From Climacteris rufus (Eukaryota; Chordata; Aves; Passeriformes; Climacteridae), in the NCBI GenBank assembly GCA_013398175.1, contig VZRZ01006170.1:351291-415290 (forward strand): 64,000 nucleotides of DNA. Direction: 5' to 3'. Made by a program: the position numbers and the translations under genes. Positions 1 to 11,200 of the stretch are shown here, piece after piece. The first letter of the stretch is position 1. The number at the start of each line of letters is the position of its first letter. Under the pieces are notes generated by a model. The model was not told the DNA's origin and did no database searches. It saw only the letters and a program-made list of their open reading frames with translations.

Positions 1-2680
1 GTGATGGTGGATGTCCACGAAGTCTGTGCTCAGACTGGCTCTAACAACTCAAGTCCAACTCCTCAGTGGTCTTAAATGTACTCTACACTGCTCCTCAACT
101 TTATATCACAAATTAATTAAAATAAATCTACTATTAAGTCTCAAATGCTACTCATTTCTAGTATTGCAATATACAGGTTGGCACTTCAAAAAGAGAATTA
201 AGAAATTAAAAAACAAAGAAGAGAAAATGGCAAAAAAGAAGAGGAAAACTAGAAAAGAGGAAACGGAGCATGTCTAAGAAAACTACCCTTCCAATAACAT
301 CAAGATATCCTCAAGGGAGATGTATAAGTAGAAGATATTACATGGCTGAACAGTAAATATCACATTTCTTTTTACAAGCATGTTTCTGCATTTTATTATA
401 TCTTGACTGGCAGATACATAAATTTTGAATATCCAGTCTAAGAAAGGACAGGCTTAGGATCTACAGGCTGTGTTCTCCATGGCTCTACATGGTCAGTGGC
501 ATTTTGCTATTCCATAACAGATTGATTAATGAGTGAACTATGTTAATATACAGAAAATTTAATACTTTTTCATGAGCAAACAAAAGAAGTTCAGAAATGT
601 TCCAAATGCTCTCCCTGCCACCCAACTTCCACCTGGCACTTTGTGGCACGTATTTGGGGGTGTGGAAGTAGGTGCAGCCCCAGGAGCTGCAGAAAGGAAC
701 TACTTGGGTAACTCTGCTTATTTGGCCTCCTTAGGAAGTATTTTGCTGCTGCTGTCAGGCAGCACTGTGTTATTTCCTGAAGTATAATCCCAGTAAGTAG
801 GATTTCTGGATCATCTACCCGAGTGTTGGCCAATGCTGAGTGATTGATTGAGGTTATGACATGACTTTTACAGACAGCATTTGCAGGACGGATACAAACA
901 CATGGGACTTGCTTGTTATTTTGTGGTAAAGAAAAACACTTGGAGAGGGAAGTGGAATTTCCGGCAGCTGGGAGACTTCAATAATTTGACATTAGATATT
1001 TTTGTTTGATGGTGGGAGACAGGTCTGATGAAACCTGACATGCAGTTTACAATTCTAATTAATATCATCAGGGTGTTAAAGGGAAAAACCTCACCACCTC
1101 ATTGATGGCAGTTCATTGGGAGATGCATTCTCATGGTTTTGGTTTGCCCCAGGTAAGTGCCCCTGTGCCCAGAGGAATCATTTCCTCTCTACAAACTGCC
1201 CAGGTAAAACAAAGTTCCTTTGGGAACACAGTGGCTTAGACCCAGCCAGACTGGATCTACCTCATCACATATTTAAAATTAAATTGTAGTCAAAGGTTGT
1301 GTGTGATCAGGAGCACCACGAAGATGGCAGGTTTGGAGCACAGAAGGAAACATCTTTCCAAATACTATTTTAATACTGTTGTTTCACTTTTCAGGGGTAA
1401 ATCAGAGACCTGCATGTGAGCAGCATCTCAGCTGTAAATTCCAGCCTGAATAATTCCCCATGTGTTGAACCCACTACTGAACATTGTTAATCTCAAGGTC
1501 CTTGTAAAGAAAGGATTCAATTTTGAAGCCTAAATTGAGACTATTCTTGTAAAATCATATGTTGGCCAGGAATTTAAACATACTATAAAGGACATGGGAT
1601 GAACCAGAGCCCTGAGAACAGGGCCAACACCACGATGGAAGTGCAGAAAACCTAAGTCCAGGCAATGAGAAAATTGAAGGATATGGCTAAGTCTTAAATC
1701 CTGTCTGTAAGAATAATATTCCTGTCTTTTCCTTCTCTCTGCCTGCTTGGGAACCACTTCTGGTATAGGAGGGAAGGGTTTAAGTTCTTTCTTTTAAAGC
1801 TAGATAACAGCATTAGTGCCCACTCATTCCAGAGTGGGAACACTCCAGTGGAAATGGGGATCCAGGTTTGATTCTGTCCTGTGGAAGGTGCCTTTCCATG
1901 TGCTGCTGGTGCATTTTCTGAAGGAGAACATGGCAGTTTGAGATGCAAATATGTCCTGAAATGAGTGCCTCGAAGGGGACCTGCACGCTTGGATGTGAGG
2001 TGAGTATTGTCTGCTCATCCCTGCCAAAAAGGAATTCCGTTTGTATCAGCCCCAAACCACGGGGCTGGGAGGGCACTGCAGGACAGATGGGAGTCCCCAA
2101 GTCGGCTAAATTCCTGTTTATCTGGGCAAGGGCTCCATGTTGCCGATTTCTGGGGCTGCAGAAATATTTACAACTGACATATCTCAACAGATCAAAGGAA
2201 GCTGCTTAGCATTTCTGGCCTGTAATCTGCATTAATGTCTGTGCTCTTTCCAGACTTATCTGAAATGTTAATGAAAACACTGAATTTGCCCCAAAGCACC
2301 ACAAATTTGGAGAAGAAAGGGGAATGAAATTTTCCAGCGCTATCACTGGATCTCTTTCATGCAGAGGTGAGCCAGGCAGGTGGTGGGTTACAAACCATCG
2401 TGAACTGACACCTTTTGTTCTCAGAAGGTGTCACAAAGGTGCACCAAAGTGCTGCAGCTGAGCCTGTTTTAGACTGCAAAAGTGCAAATGAACTGGCAAA
2501 CCCTTACAGCTGGGGGGATGCTGCAAGAGGTGCTGATTTTTAGTATTCAGGTACAAAGGTGTTGTTGTCCTTGCTGCTACCGTGAGCAAGTCACCTACTC
2601 AGAACACACAGGGGAGGCTAAGCCACCCCAACAGGTGAACCTGCAGCCCCACCACTGTCCTCTCCCTCCCTGCAAGCTCT
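1..2680. other. Unique non-coding DNA, no gene recognised
   Basis: Short open frames on both strands overlap each other and show no recognisable domain. A perfect 5' splice-site-like string (CAG then GTAAGT) lies at 1150-1158, but I see no convincing acceptor for it, and such strings are expected by chance in this length of DNA. No repeat family is evident. It is most simply intergenic or intronic sequence. Confidence 0.6.
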
Positions 2681-2681
2681 T

Positions 2682-2750
2682 CACAGAGTCACAGAATCAT
2701 TTAGGTTTGGAAAAGATCTCTAAGATGGAGTTCAACCTTCAACCACTCTT
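2682..2750 (-). repeat. CR1 LINE 3' end fragment, eroded
   Basis: The plus strand reads 'cacagaatcatttaggtttgg', then 'aaaagatctctaagatgga' and 'gttcaacc'. This is the reverse complement of the avian CR1 terminus, in which a '..aatgattctgtg' tail follows '..gttgaactc..' and '..ttccaaacc'. The element therefore points to the minus strand. Only the terminal part is clear, and divergence suggests an old insertion. A short tail without ORF2 is usual for 5'-truncated CR1 copies. Confidence 0.75.
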
Positions 2751-2754
2751 GGTA

Positions 2755-3645
2755 TGAGGTGCACCAGTGCTGGTATTGAACAGACCAACATGCCCTGGTG
2801 AAAACACCAAATATTTGAGTAGCTGGTTCTGAGCATAGATTAAAAACATCTAATTGATATAGAAAATTTAATGAGAGGTGTTCTGCAAACAGAAATTAGC
2901 ATCTAATGGCTCATTTCTTCTCTGGCTCGCTCTTACAGTTCTCCCATAAAATAGAGGATTACCAGGAATCATCACGAGAGTCTGGGACCACACTGTAATG
3001 TCCTGCCAGGCAGAACCATGGCAGCTTTTACTGATCCTCGAGGTCTAGGTGTGCAAAATATGTCAGTGACAGACAAGGCATCAAGGACTGAGAAAAGAAA
3101 ATTTCATTTCAGCAGGAGGTATTCCCAGTGCAAATGAAAGCTGTTCCTCTAGATGTGGTATTAGAGATACAAGGAAACTGCAAATTGAGTATTTCAATAC
3201 CTATCCACCCCTAATTTTAAGCAGTTTTAAAAAATGAAATAAAGAGAAGTGAAGGAAAACCCTTTTGTTGCATTCAGAACAATCAAACACCCTGGGACTG
3301 GAGGGCTTGGGGAACTGTTAATGGGATACAGACTATTTCAAGGTCACTGGTTCAAGTCTAGCTCAGATTAGGAGTAATTGGAAGTCATTATTACTTGATG
3401 GCTGCTCAGTAGTTTAAGTGACAAGGGTTGGTGGTCTTAATGCAGCACTGAGTGAACACCTGTCTGTCCCTCACACACAAAGGGGACTCTGTTGATGTCA
3501 ATTTAGGGCTTTTCATCAGGAGTAGATTTAAAGATAAACATAAAAGAAATAAATCCAAATAATTTAGAAACAATTTTTCTGTGTCACCTACTTTTTCAGA
3601 GATGTCATTGGTACCTCAAAGTTGGCATGTAAGGCCCCAACAGAG
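2755..3645. other. Unique non-coding DNA between two CR1 tails
   Basis: No coding frame of note and no clear repeat. A tRNA B-box-like string lies at 3349-3359, but no correctly placed A-box or cloverleaf accompanies it, so I do not call a tRNA or a SINE. Confidence 0.5.
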
Positions 3646-3649
3646 AAGC

Positions 3650-3760
3650 CCAGAATCTCTGAGGCTGGCAAAGGCCTCCAGGATCATGGAATCCAACCTG
3701 AGACTGATCCCCATCAGTCTTGGTCAATCCAGCCACAAGTAACACCAACCTTTCGAGCAC
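3650..3760 (-). repeat. CR1 LINE fragment, old, minus orientation
   Basis: The plus strand carries 'cagaatctctgaggctggca' followed by 'aaggcctccaggatcatgga' and 'atccaacc'. This is the reverse-complement signature of the CR1 3' end ('ggttggattc..aggtctttgccagcctcagagattctg'). The match continues weakly through the 'ccatcagtcttggtcaatcc' part. It lies less than 1 kb from another minus-strand CR1 tail at 2682-2750 and could be part of the same old insertion or an independent one. Confidence 0.7.
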
Positions 3761-4331
3761 AGAGCAAAATTGGTTTGGAATTTATGGTAATTCCACAATA
3801 ACAACAGACTTTGGGCTAAACTGCAGACTTTGAATTTTATTCACTAAATTATATCAAAAATCTTGGGTAGAGATATGTAGTGCATAAAACTTACATAAAG
3901 GACTTCATTGATTTTTAAATTCATTCAACTCCCCCTGAAAATCTTATTGTCTTCTCTCCGGGTTTTATGATTCAACTTCTATGAATCAAATTTGCAAACT
4001 TTGAATTTATTCAGACTTGCAATGTGCTCAACTGTATAAAAACCCAAAATAGTTTCTCCCAAATAATCCCAATTATTCTCAATAAGGAATTGCTGTTAAT
4101 TTATTTAATCTGATCTGAAGAAAATGATTAAAGTACTTTCACTGGGATAGGGTTCTGAATGGACAAGGTATTTCACATTACTTGCTGAAAATCCATTCTA
4201 GTGGGTAATGTTTACTATTCCTTTCACATACAATTATTCCTCTCAGTGTTAATCAGACAATTTTTCAAAGGTGTAGTCATGAAATTGGACTGGCTCCATG
4301 CCTAATCCAATATATGCTGCTCAGTAAACAC

Positions 4332-4365
4332 ATATCTCTGGATATATGTTTATATCCAAAGATAT
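4332..4365. repeat. Near-perfect AT-rich inverted repeat (hairpin)
   Basis: The left arm at 4332-4346 (atatctctggatata) and the right arm at 4351-4365 (tatatccaaagatat) are complementary at 14 of 15 positions, around a 4-nt loop (tgtt). The single mismatch is C4338 against A4359. There is no flanking target-site duplication that I can recognise, so it is not called a transposon. It could be cruciform-forming or a chance AT-rich palindrome. Confidence 0.85.
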
Positions 4366-5529
4366 ATATTTTCTAGGCAACTGAATTTTAGCAGAGTGAC
4401 ATAGTCCTAGGCAGGAGCCCAGCAATACAAACAGATATTTCCTTGATGGAGATCTCATTGCTATGCAAGCTATTTTTAGTTCTGTGCTTAACACGTTTTG
4501 GGTGAAAAAAAAACCCAAACCGGAGCTAGACTATTTTCCTAAGTAATTCTGTACTTCATGTGCCATGTTTGGGATATGTCAGTGACTCAGGGCTTTAAAG
4601 GAAAACAGAAGACATCATTTCCTGGTTCATGCTGCATTACTTAAGTAAAAAGAAAACATCTCTGCAAAGTCATCCTGAGTAACCCCGACGTGCTACGGCA
4701 GCGGTGCTGGGGAGGAACCCCCTGAGGGCTCGGGAGTGAAGGGTTCCTGCAGCAGCAAGGGGAAAATTAGAAACTCAGGGTGTCCAAAGGACAGTCTGCA
4801 ATAACTCTGCTGAGACAATAACCTACATTGAAATCAAAACTGGAATAAATTTTGAATTCACAGCAATGGCATTTCTGCGTCCTGAAATGTCTGATGCTCC
4901 TCAACCTCCCTCAGCTGAGGAACACTGGAGATTCATGAGATTCCTTTTATAGGGTTTCCTAGTTAAATTAGTAGGCTAAAGAGCATCAACCAATCCACAG
5001 GGTGGTATTGCTAGTAGAAGTTTCTGCTCTGAAACATTTAATCCAGACGTTTGTACCCAGAAGATTTCCACTGGCATCTACTCTGAGCACGTGTCTGAGC
5101 AGAGCCCTGCTCCAGACCGCTGGAGACTGCAGGAAACACCTCAGGTCTCATCACAACAGCAAGCCCTGGTGTGGCCTGAGACACACTGCTCTAAGCCAGG
5201 CAGCTCAGAAGGAATATTTATCAGTTTGGGAATAGAATGGAATCAAATCCTTTCTGCTCACCGATGTCAATAGCGAGTTCCCAGCAAGGTCCTGGGGGCA
5301 CCTGGGGGACCATTCTCATAAACAAAAGCTTGTAGGATCAGGTCCAAACCCAACCCACTGCCCAGACACTGCCCTGCAGCCCTCAGACATTTTAACCAAA
5401 CATATTTTCTACTGTTTGTTCATTTATAAATGCAGGACATGCCTTTACTTAACAATCAAGCAGCCGATACAAGTGATTTCACCCCCTCGCTCCCACATTT
5501 TGAAATATTATTTTGCTCTTAATTTTCAG

Positions 5530-5560
5530 CCTCCTCCGCCTCCTCCTTTCCCTCTCTCTC
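5530..5560 (+). repeat. Polypyrimidine tract
   Basis: A run of C and T (cctcctccgcctcctccttt, then ccctctctctc) with a single G. It is simple-sequence DNA, possibly triplex-prone. It follows 'ttttcag', but a pyrimidine tract downstream of an AG does not make an acceptor. Confidence 0.8.
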
Positions 5561-5599
5561 ACTTTTTTATTTTCGTTGGTGACCACAAGTGTAGTTTCA

Positions 5600-5960
5600 G
5601 TAAATAAAGCTGGTGCTTGATAATGTGGAACGGCCAGGAGCTTAACTCTGCCCTTGGAGATCGCTTACATCAAACCAGCAATCAAAAAGTGGTGCAGATA
5701 AAATTTGTCATCAGGGATTTCCTACAAAAGAATTACAGTGGAGAAATAGCCTGATCGATACTATAGATTTTCACTGCAGGGGCTGATAGTCCAATTGCTG
5801 TGAAACACTCACACAGATAAAAGGGCACGGCTGCCACTTTGTTAGAGACTGCTGACTCAGCCCAAAGCCTGTCAGGTATTTATAGGCCAAAGTGATACAG
5901 AATTATCACCTTGCAGTGCCCAGCTCTTGTTAGTTCTGAGATTGCCTCCCTTTATGGGAT
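5600..5960. promoter_or_regulatory. Candidate conserved non-coding element (enhancer-like)
   Basis: This block is repeat-free, of mixed composition and without an open frame. It is rich in transcription-factor-like words: GATAAAA and GATAA motifs, an AP-1-like TGACTCA at about 5851-5857, and a TATTTATAG (MEF2-like) string at about 5877. This texture resembles vertebrate developmental enhancers. The call is inference only, because no alignment was possible. Confidence 0.3.
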
Positions 5961-8080
5961 TGCTAAATGCAGGTGAATGGAAAAATGATGGCTAACAGCT
6001 GTCAAAATGCAACAGAATGAAGTACTTAAATCTTTTTTTATCCATTAAAAGGGTAACAACCAAACATAGATCATTGTGCAGACGTTGTAATGATATTTGG
6101 GACCAGTAAACTAGGGGTTATAAACAATGTACATCTGATCAAAATGGTAAGAAAAACACAAAAGGGAAAAAAAAGCAATAATAAAAATTCTTCTTGTTAC
6201 TTTACAATATGTGGCTTGCCATTTGCTTTGCTGCTTTTCCAAGGGATCTCCAGGCCCCTGCTCAGGGCTGCTCTGACCAACCTCCAGCTCCATCAATAAT
6301 TTTACACTCCATGTTCTGCAGGGACCACTGCTGGAAGAAACCACTGGGATGGCTCCAGGAACTGTTCTTCATTGCTCCAAGCCAGTGTTTTACACCCTCA
6401 CCAAGATGAAATGCTGTTGGACATTAATTAATGGTAATATTAACCACCAGCATGGAGGACTCACTGACTTCAAGGCCTGTTTCACACACAGGCACTTCTA
6501 GGACCAGACCACGATGGAGGCAAAGGAAATACACCCATTTTTTGGTCCAGCAGATAAGACAAAGCCTCTCTGCCCCGGTGAACACTCCAGGATTGAGGGT
6601 TCCCAGCCATGAGCTGTGATGTCCCTAGCACACACCCAGGGGTGTTTGCTGGTGGTAAGGAAGGGCCACAGTACACCCTGCAGGTATTTTTGGAGACCTC
6701 TATAATGAGAGATTGGCCTTGACTGCATAAGGATGATACTTGGAAGGTCATACAAAGAGCTGTAGAGTGATATGAAAATAGACAGAAGGATCTGCACAGG
6801 GTTTGCCCTACCAGAGCCTCCAAGGTGTTCTTCGTACAGGAATTGGTGATGGAGGTTTTGCAGCTTAAAATGAATTCTAGAAGTCATTCAAAAGTACTTT
6901 TACAACTACTTTCTTAGTAGAGACAGAGCCAAGTTGGCCTTTAATAATTACAATCTTTTATGACCTCACAGTCCACCTCCTGGAAAACCTAATGTCCAGT
7001 TAAATAATTTTTTTCTAACATTCCCTTGAAAAATCATGACATCCTCAGCACGGTTCAGAGATCCACCATGAATAATGCTTTGAAGATCTCATTTACTTAG
7101 CTTATTGTTTCTTCCCCCATTAATACTGGTTTTAAAACCATCTTAAGTATCATGGAGAAACACAAAGAAGAGGATTAAAAGGCTGAAATTTTTTAAATAT
7201 CTCCAGAAGGTCATGGCCAGCAGTTGCTGAAATTCAGAGTGTTTATGTACCTAATGCTTTAGACTTCATTTAATACCAGAGCTTTAAACTAAAGGAAGAA
7301 GTACTGCACAAATACTGCCAATTGTGTTATTCAAAATAGCACAAAGAAACTGGAGCTGGGTGTCACTGGGAGAAGTTTTTGGTGAATTTAACGACAATAG
7401 CTGATTGCAGGAGCTTTGGAGGGAAAACACACCAAGTTTAAATTAAAATATAAAGCGAAGTATTAAATTAAATAATGATTTAGTTGCCTGTAAGAGACAT
7501 TGCAGGTTTCTGCACTAACATTTTTCCTAACCAGGAGAGAAGCCACACCTTTCTCTGTGCTCCATAGGGAAAATTACTGTAGCACTTGTCTGAACTGCCT
7601 GGTGCTGGTAGAATCATAGCTGCTCTCATCAGAGTGTTGTTGGATGAAGTTTACTGTCACTAGCAATAAGCAGTAGATAAAAGGAGGGAGGGGAGGGGGA
7701 TAAGAAAACAAAAGGGGAAAATAGAAGCTAAAAAATTCACCAGAGGTGAAAAAAAGGGGGGGCAAAAAAGAAGATATACATAAACTAGCTGTTTTTGTCT
7801 TTCTAGTTGCTATGATGTGCACAAAGGAAATAGACTGAATAAAATCACATCTCAGGAACACCAACATAAATTCCCCCTTGCTTTGACAAGTACGTAATTT
7901 TGTGCAGTGATGCTCTTCACATCTGGAGAGTTATGAGGCAATTTCATTCCCATCTGACAAATTTACAAAGAAACATTAGAGAGAAGGGATTAGAAAAGCG
8001 AGAAATCTTTATAGACTTTTTCCTCAGGCTGTATTTTCCTTCCATCTTTTGGCTCTTCCTTGAGGAATATGTATGAGTGA
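5960..8080. other. Unique non-coding DNA
   Basis: Overlapping short frames around 6.1-6.9 kb occur on both strands and resemble no known protein. The only structural feature is the purine-rich tract at 7678-7755. I see no CR1 homology and no RNA gene. Confidence 0.5.
7678..7755 (+). repeat. Purine-rich tract with clustered G runs
   Basis: The tract includes GGAGGGAGGGGAGGGGG at about 7683-7699, several A-rich and G-rich runs, and a later GGGGGGG near 7756. Three closely spaced runs of at least three G are present, and a fourth lies about 14 nt away. A quadruplex is therefore possible but not canonical. The other strand is polypyrimidine. Confidence 0.7.
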
Positions 8081-8256
8081 CTCATTCTGTATGAACGCCA
8101 TAACTGAAACACTTAGCAGATAAGCATAACATGAAATGTGCTTTAAATCAACTAATTGTATTTACATTATCTGGGAGGGCTGATCCTGATTGGCTAAAGT
8201 TTGTGAAAATTTGCTATTGTGCATTTTCAAGATAACAATTTAAAACTGGGGGGAAG
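8080..8256. promoter_or_regulatory. Candidate conserved non-coding element
   Basis: This is AT-rich, non-repetitive sequence with a TGACTCA (AP-1-like) site at about 8079-8085. It also has 'caactaattg' and 'gataacaattt' homeodomain-like and GATA-like words, and a CCAAT-type 'gattgg' at about 8189. No open frame spans it. Assignment as an enhancer is inferred from texture only. Confidence 0.25.
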
Positions 8257-8271
8257 AAAAAAAAAAAAAAA
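8257..8271 (+). repeat. A15 homopolymer
   Basis: Fifteen consecutive A residues follow a short G run. There is no retrogene body upstream, so I treat it as a simple repeat and not as a retroposed poly(A) tail. Confidence 0.9.
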
Positions 8272-8274
8272 GCT

Positions 8275-11200
8275 AAAATATTATCTCCAGAACTTTGCAG
8301 AAAAGTCCAGGCCAGAAAAATAATTTGCACTTGCAAAGCACTTCCCAGCTTCCACCTCCAATTGACCTTTTTGGCCTCTTTATGGTCTCATGAAGACCAA
8401 TTTTACACGTTGAGAAACTGAGGTAGATTAAATGATCCCCTAAAGTCATGGAGAAAACAAATGCCACCAGAAAACAGGGCAGGGAAGGACTGGTTGGGCT
8501 GAGCTCAATCTTCTGCACCACAAAGAGCTTTCCCAAAGATGTTGAGCTCAAGAGAACATCTACCCCTTACAGGCTACCAGGTAGTTGCCAGCACATGTTG
8601 ATATAATTCATACTCCTAAAAAAATCCCAAATGGAAGGATGAGATGAGCATGGTGGTGTCAGTCCTTGCCAATGCCTGGAAAAGGCCTGGGAATTCCTGG
8701 TTTTGTGGCTGCACCACTCCACCTTCCTCCTGCCTTTCTGGTTCAGCCTTCTCTTTGCCCACTGTGGAAAGCTCTGGCAGGGATTATTCAAGGAACAAAT
8801 GCTAATATGAAATGCTGCAAAGGTTTTCTCCTGCAAGGAGAAAAAACAGCAGCCATGGTTTGCTGTAGTTACACTGCTGAGCATATGTAAGTTCAGCTGA
8901 TATACGGCTACTACAGACCAGTGTTTTATGTTCTCTCTCTAATCAGCATCAATGTTATTTTAATTTAATCTTTTTTCTTCATTATTTTAATACCAAAACG
9001 TTTGCATTGGCTGCTCTTTATTGCTGTAACACCAAGGAACTTCCAGCATGGGAAAGCTGGGCCCTGCCACCCCCATCCTTTGTTTCCTCTGTGGTCTCCT
9101 TGTAAGGTCATTTCAAGTGCTGGACGATGGGACTTCCCTCCTCCTCCTATTAATGAAAATTATATGATGGTGCTCGGAAGTTCCAAAACATATCCCTTTC
9201 TTGGCACAGAGATGAAATATAATAAAATGCAGATGCTTTCTGATACAGAGCACAGATGAAAATGTTTTATAAGCACGACTCCTGGAGAGGGGAAAGCACA
9301 GGGGACACGGCTGCTCGGGCCCCGGTGGAAAGCCCCAAAGCAATCACTGCAATGTCTGTGATGTGACAGGAGACAGTCGGGGCAGGGGTATTTATTATCT
9401 TTTTCATGGGACCCAGGTGGACCTCCTGGCAGCCATGTTTATGGCTCGGGATCCATTTGAAAATAGGGAACCGTAATAAATGGAAACTCAGATGGGGAAC
9501 TGAGCTGGGTTTAAACGTGTTTCAGGTTTTACTGTCTCTGCATTTGCAATCAGCTCTGCACTGAGCTCACCAGAACAACTTCTGACTGTGCTGACCCACC
9601 TTTTGTGTTTGCTGCATCTGACACGGCCCCTTCCCCTCCTCTACATGGACAAAGCAGAAAGTTCTGTTACGAGACTTTTGTTCCACTTAAGGAATCAAAG
9701 AGACTTGAGAACCACATCTCCTTTTCTCATTAATAGGTAGATGATAAAAGAAACATTTCCTATGCTTTCCTTAAAAAGAAAGTTTAATAATTCACTTGTC
9801 TGGACTAGGCATTTTCTTCATGTTTCGGGTAGAAGTGGAAGAGTTCGCACCACAAATAATTTCCACTGAAAATGTTTAAGCCTCCTAAATATTTTAGGCT
9901 GACTTATCAAGGAGCACATCTCTGTGGAGAACATCTTTGCAAGTGCTGCTGTGCTCAACATGTTTGTACAGCTCCTAGGACTGCATGGGATTAGCTGGCT
10001 GAGAGCTGGATGCACACAAGATATCTTAAATAGAATATTAAGTAGATATATAACCACGTTTTCAGGAGCACAAATGTATAGCTTGTCCCTTTGAAAACTT
10101 ACTGCATACCTAGCTCTCTTTGAAAATTAGTAGATTGAAATGAAGGTGGAAAATCTCTTTAAAAATCACTTCTGAGAAAAAACAAGAAAATAATTCTTTA
10201 GATTTTTTTTCTTTTTGTATGTGTAAGACATCTAAACAGAACTGATTCCAAAGGTAGTGGAAATCAAAAAATAATATTTGAACTATTTTGATAATGATAA
10301 TCCCCAATTGTTTTGAAAGTAAATTATGTTTGATAGTCTCTCCAGAATGTACTTACAAATTCATAGGAACACCATTAAAATACAGCATTAATTAACATCC
10401 ACTTTTATAAAGTGCTTCTAATATTGTATAAACAAGCAAGAGTTGAAAAGCTTATTTTTAACTTGTATCTGCATACGCAGTGTGATCATAGTGAGTTACA
10501 AAAATACCCAAATAGCACTGGGAAATGAATTTTCACAGTTTGTTTCTGGTTGAAGACACACCAAAGTACCTGTCTTTAATTTGAGGAGCTGTGAACAAAA
10601 GGTACTTGCCAGCTTGCTTAGCATCGTATTTATGTGCTCGTGTCAGTTCAGCCATGGGTGGAATACTGATGTGTCAATATTTGTTAGCCAAAATGATAAT
10701 CAGGAACTGACTTGAAATAACTTAAAACAATCAGAAGTGATTGTGCTGCATTGTGTTGGGTTAAATCAGACATGGGCCATATTTTATCTCTAAAAACAAA
10801 GCCAGTGCATGCCCTGCTCAATCCTCCGTGTTCCACATCACAGAATTCCTGCAGGGCGAGGATCTGGGGTGAGACTTGTGTGACCACCTGCCAGACTTCC
10901 ACCAAGAGCCTCCACCAACACCATGAACCAAAGCACCGAGAGTCTGCTGGGGCTTCTGGGCACAGACAACTTAGCAACGCACCAATCCAGCCTGAAATTA
11001 CCTTTAGAAAGGAAAGCAACACTAAACCCCCTCAAAACTCAGTTTTACTGGTTGAGATCCTGATGGCTGTGGCTGAACTTTCAGCCATCTGGGCTCCCCT
11101 TGATTTTACTTACAACCTCTTGCTTTCAGGGCCTGAAATCAAACCTAAACTCTCAAAACTCACTATTTGTGATAGTATCAAATTAATCTGGACTTGCAGG

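Larger units (their letters stand above)
3765..5600. other. AT-rich unique non-coding DNA
   Basis: This stretch has no supported gene. It contains a strong AT-rich palindrome at 4332-4365 (listed separately) and, near 4680-4740, a short GC-richer patch with several CpGs that is too small to be a CpG island. The rest shows no recognised repeat. Confidence 0.5.

Noticed and set aside
1150..1158. Perfect splice donor string (CAG|GTAAGT)
   Set aside because: No matching acceptor or open segment upstream; such strings are expected several times by chance in this window.
3349..3359. tRNA B-box-like string 'ggttcaagtct'
   Set aside because: Two mismatches to the consensus. No A-box lies at the right distance upstream and no cloverleaf stems form; an A-box-like string lies on the wrong side.
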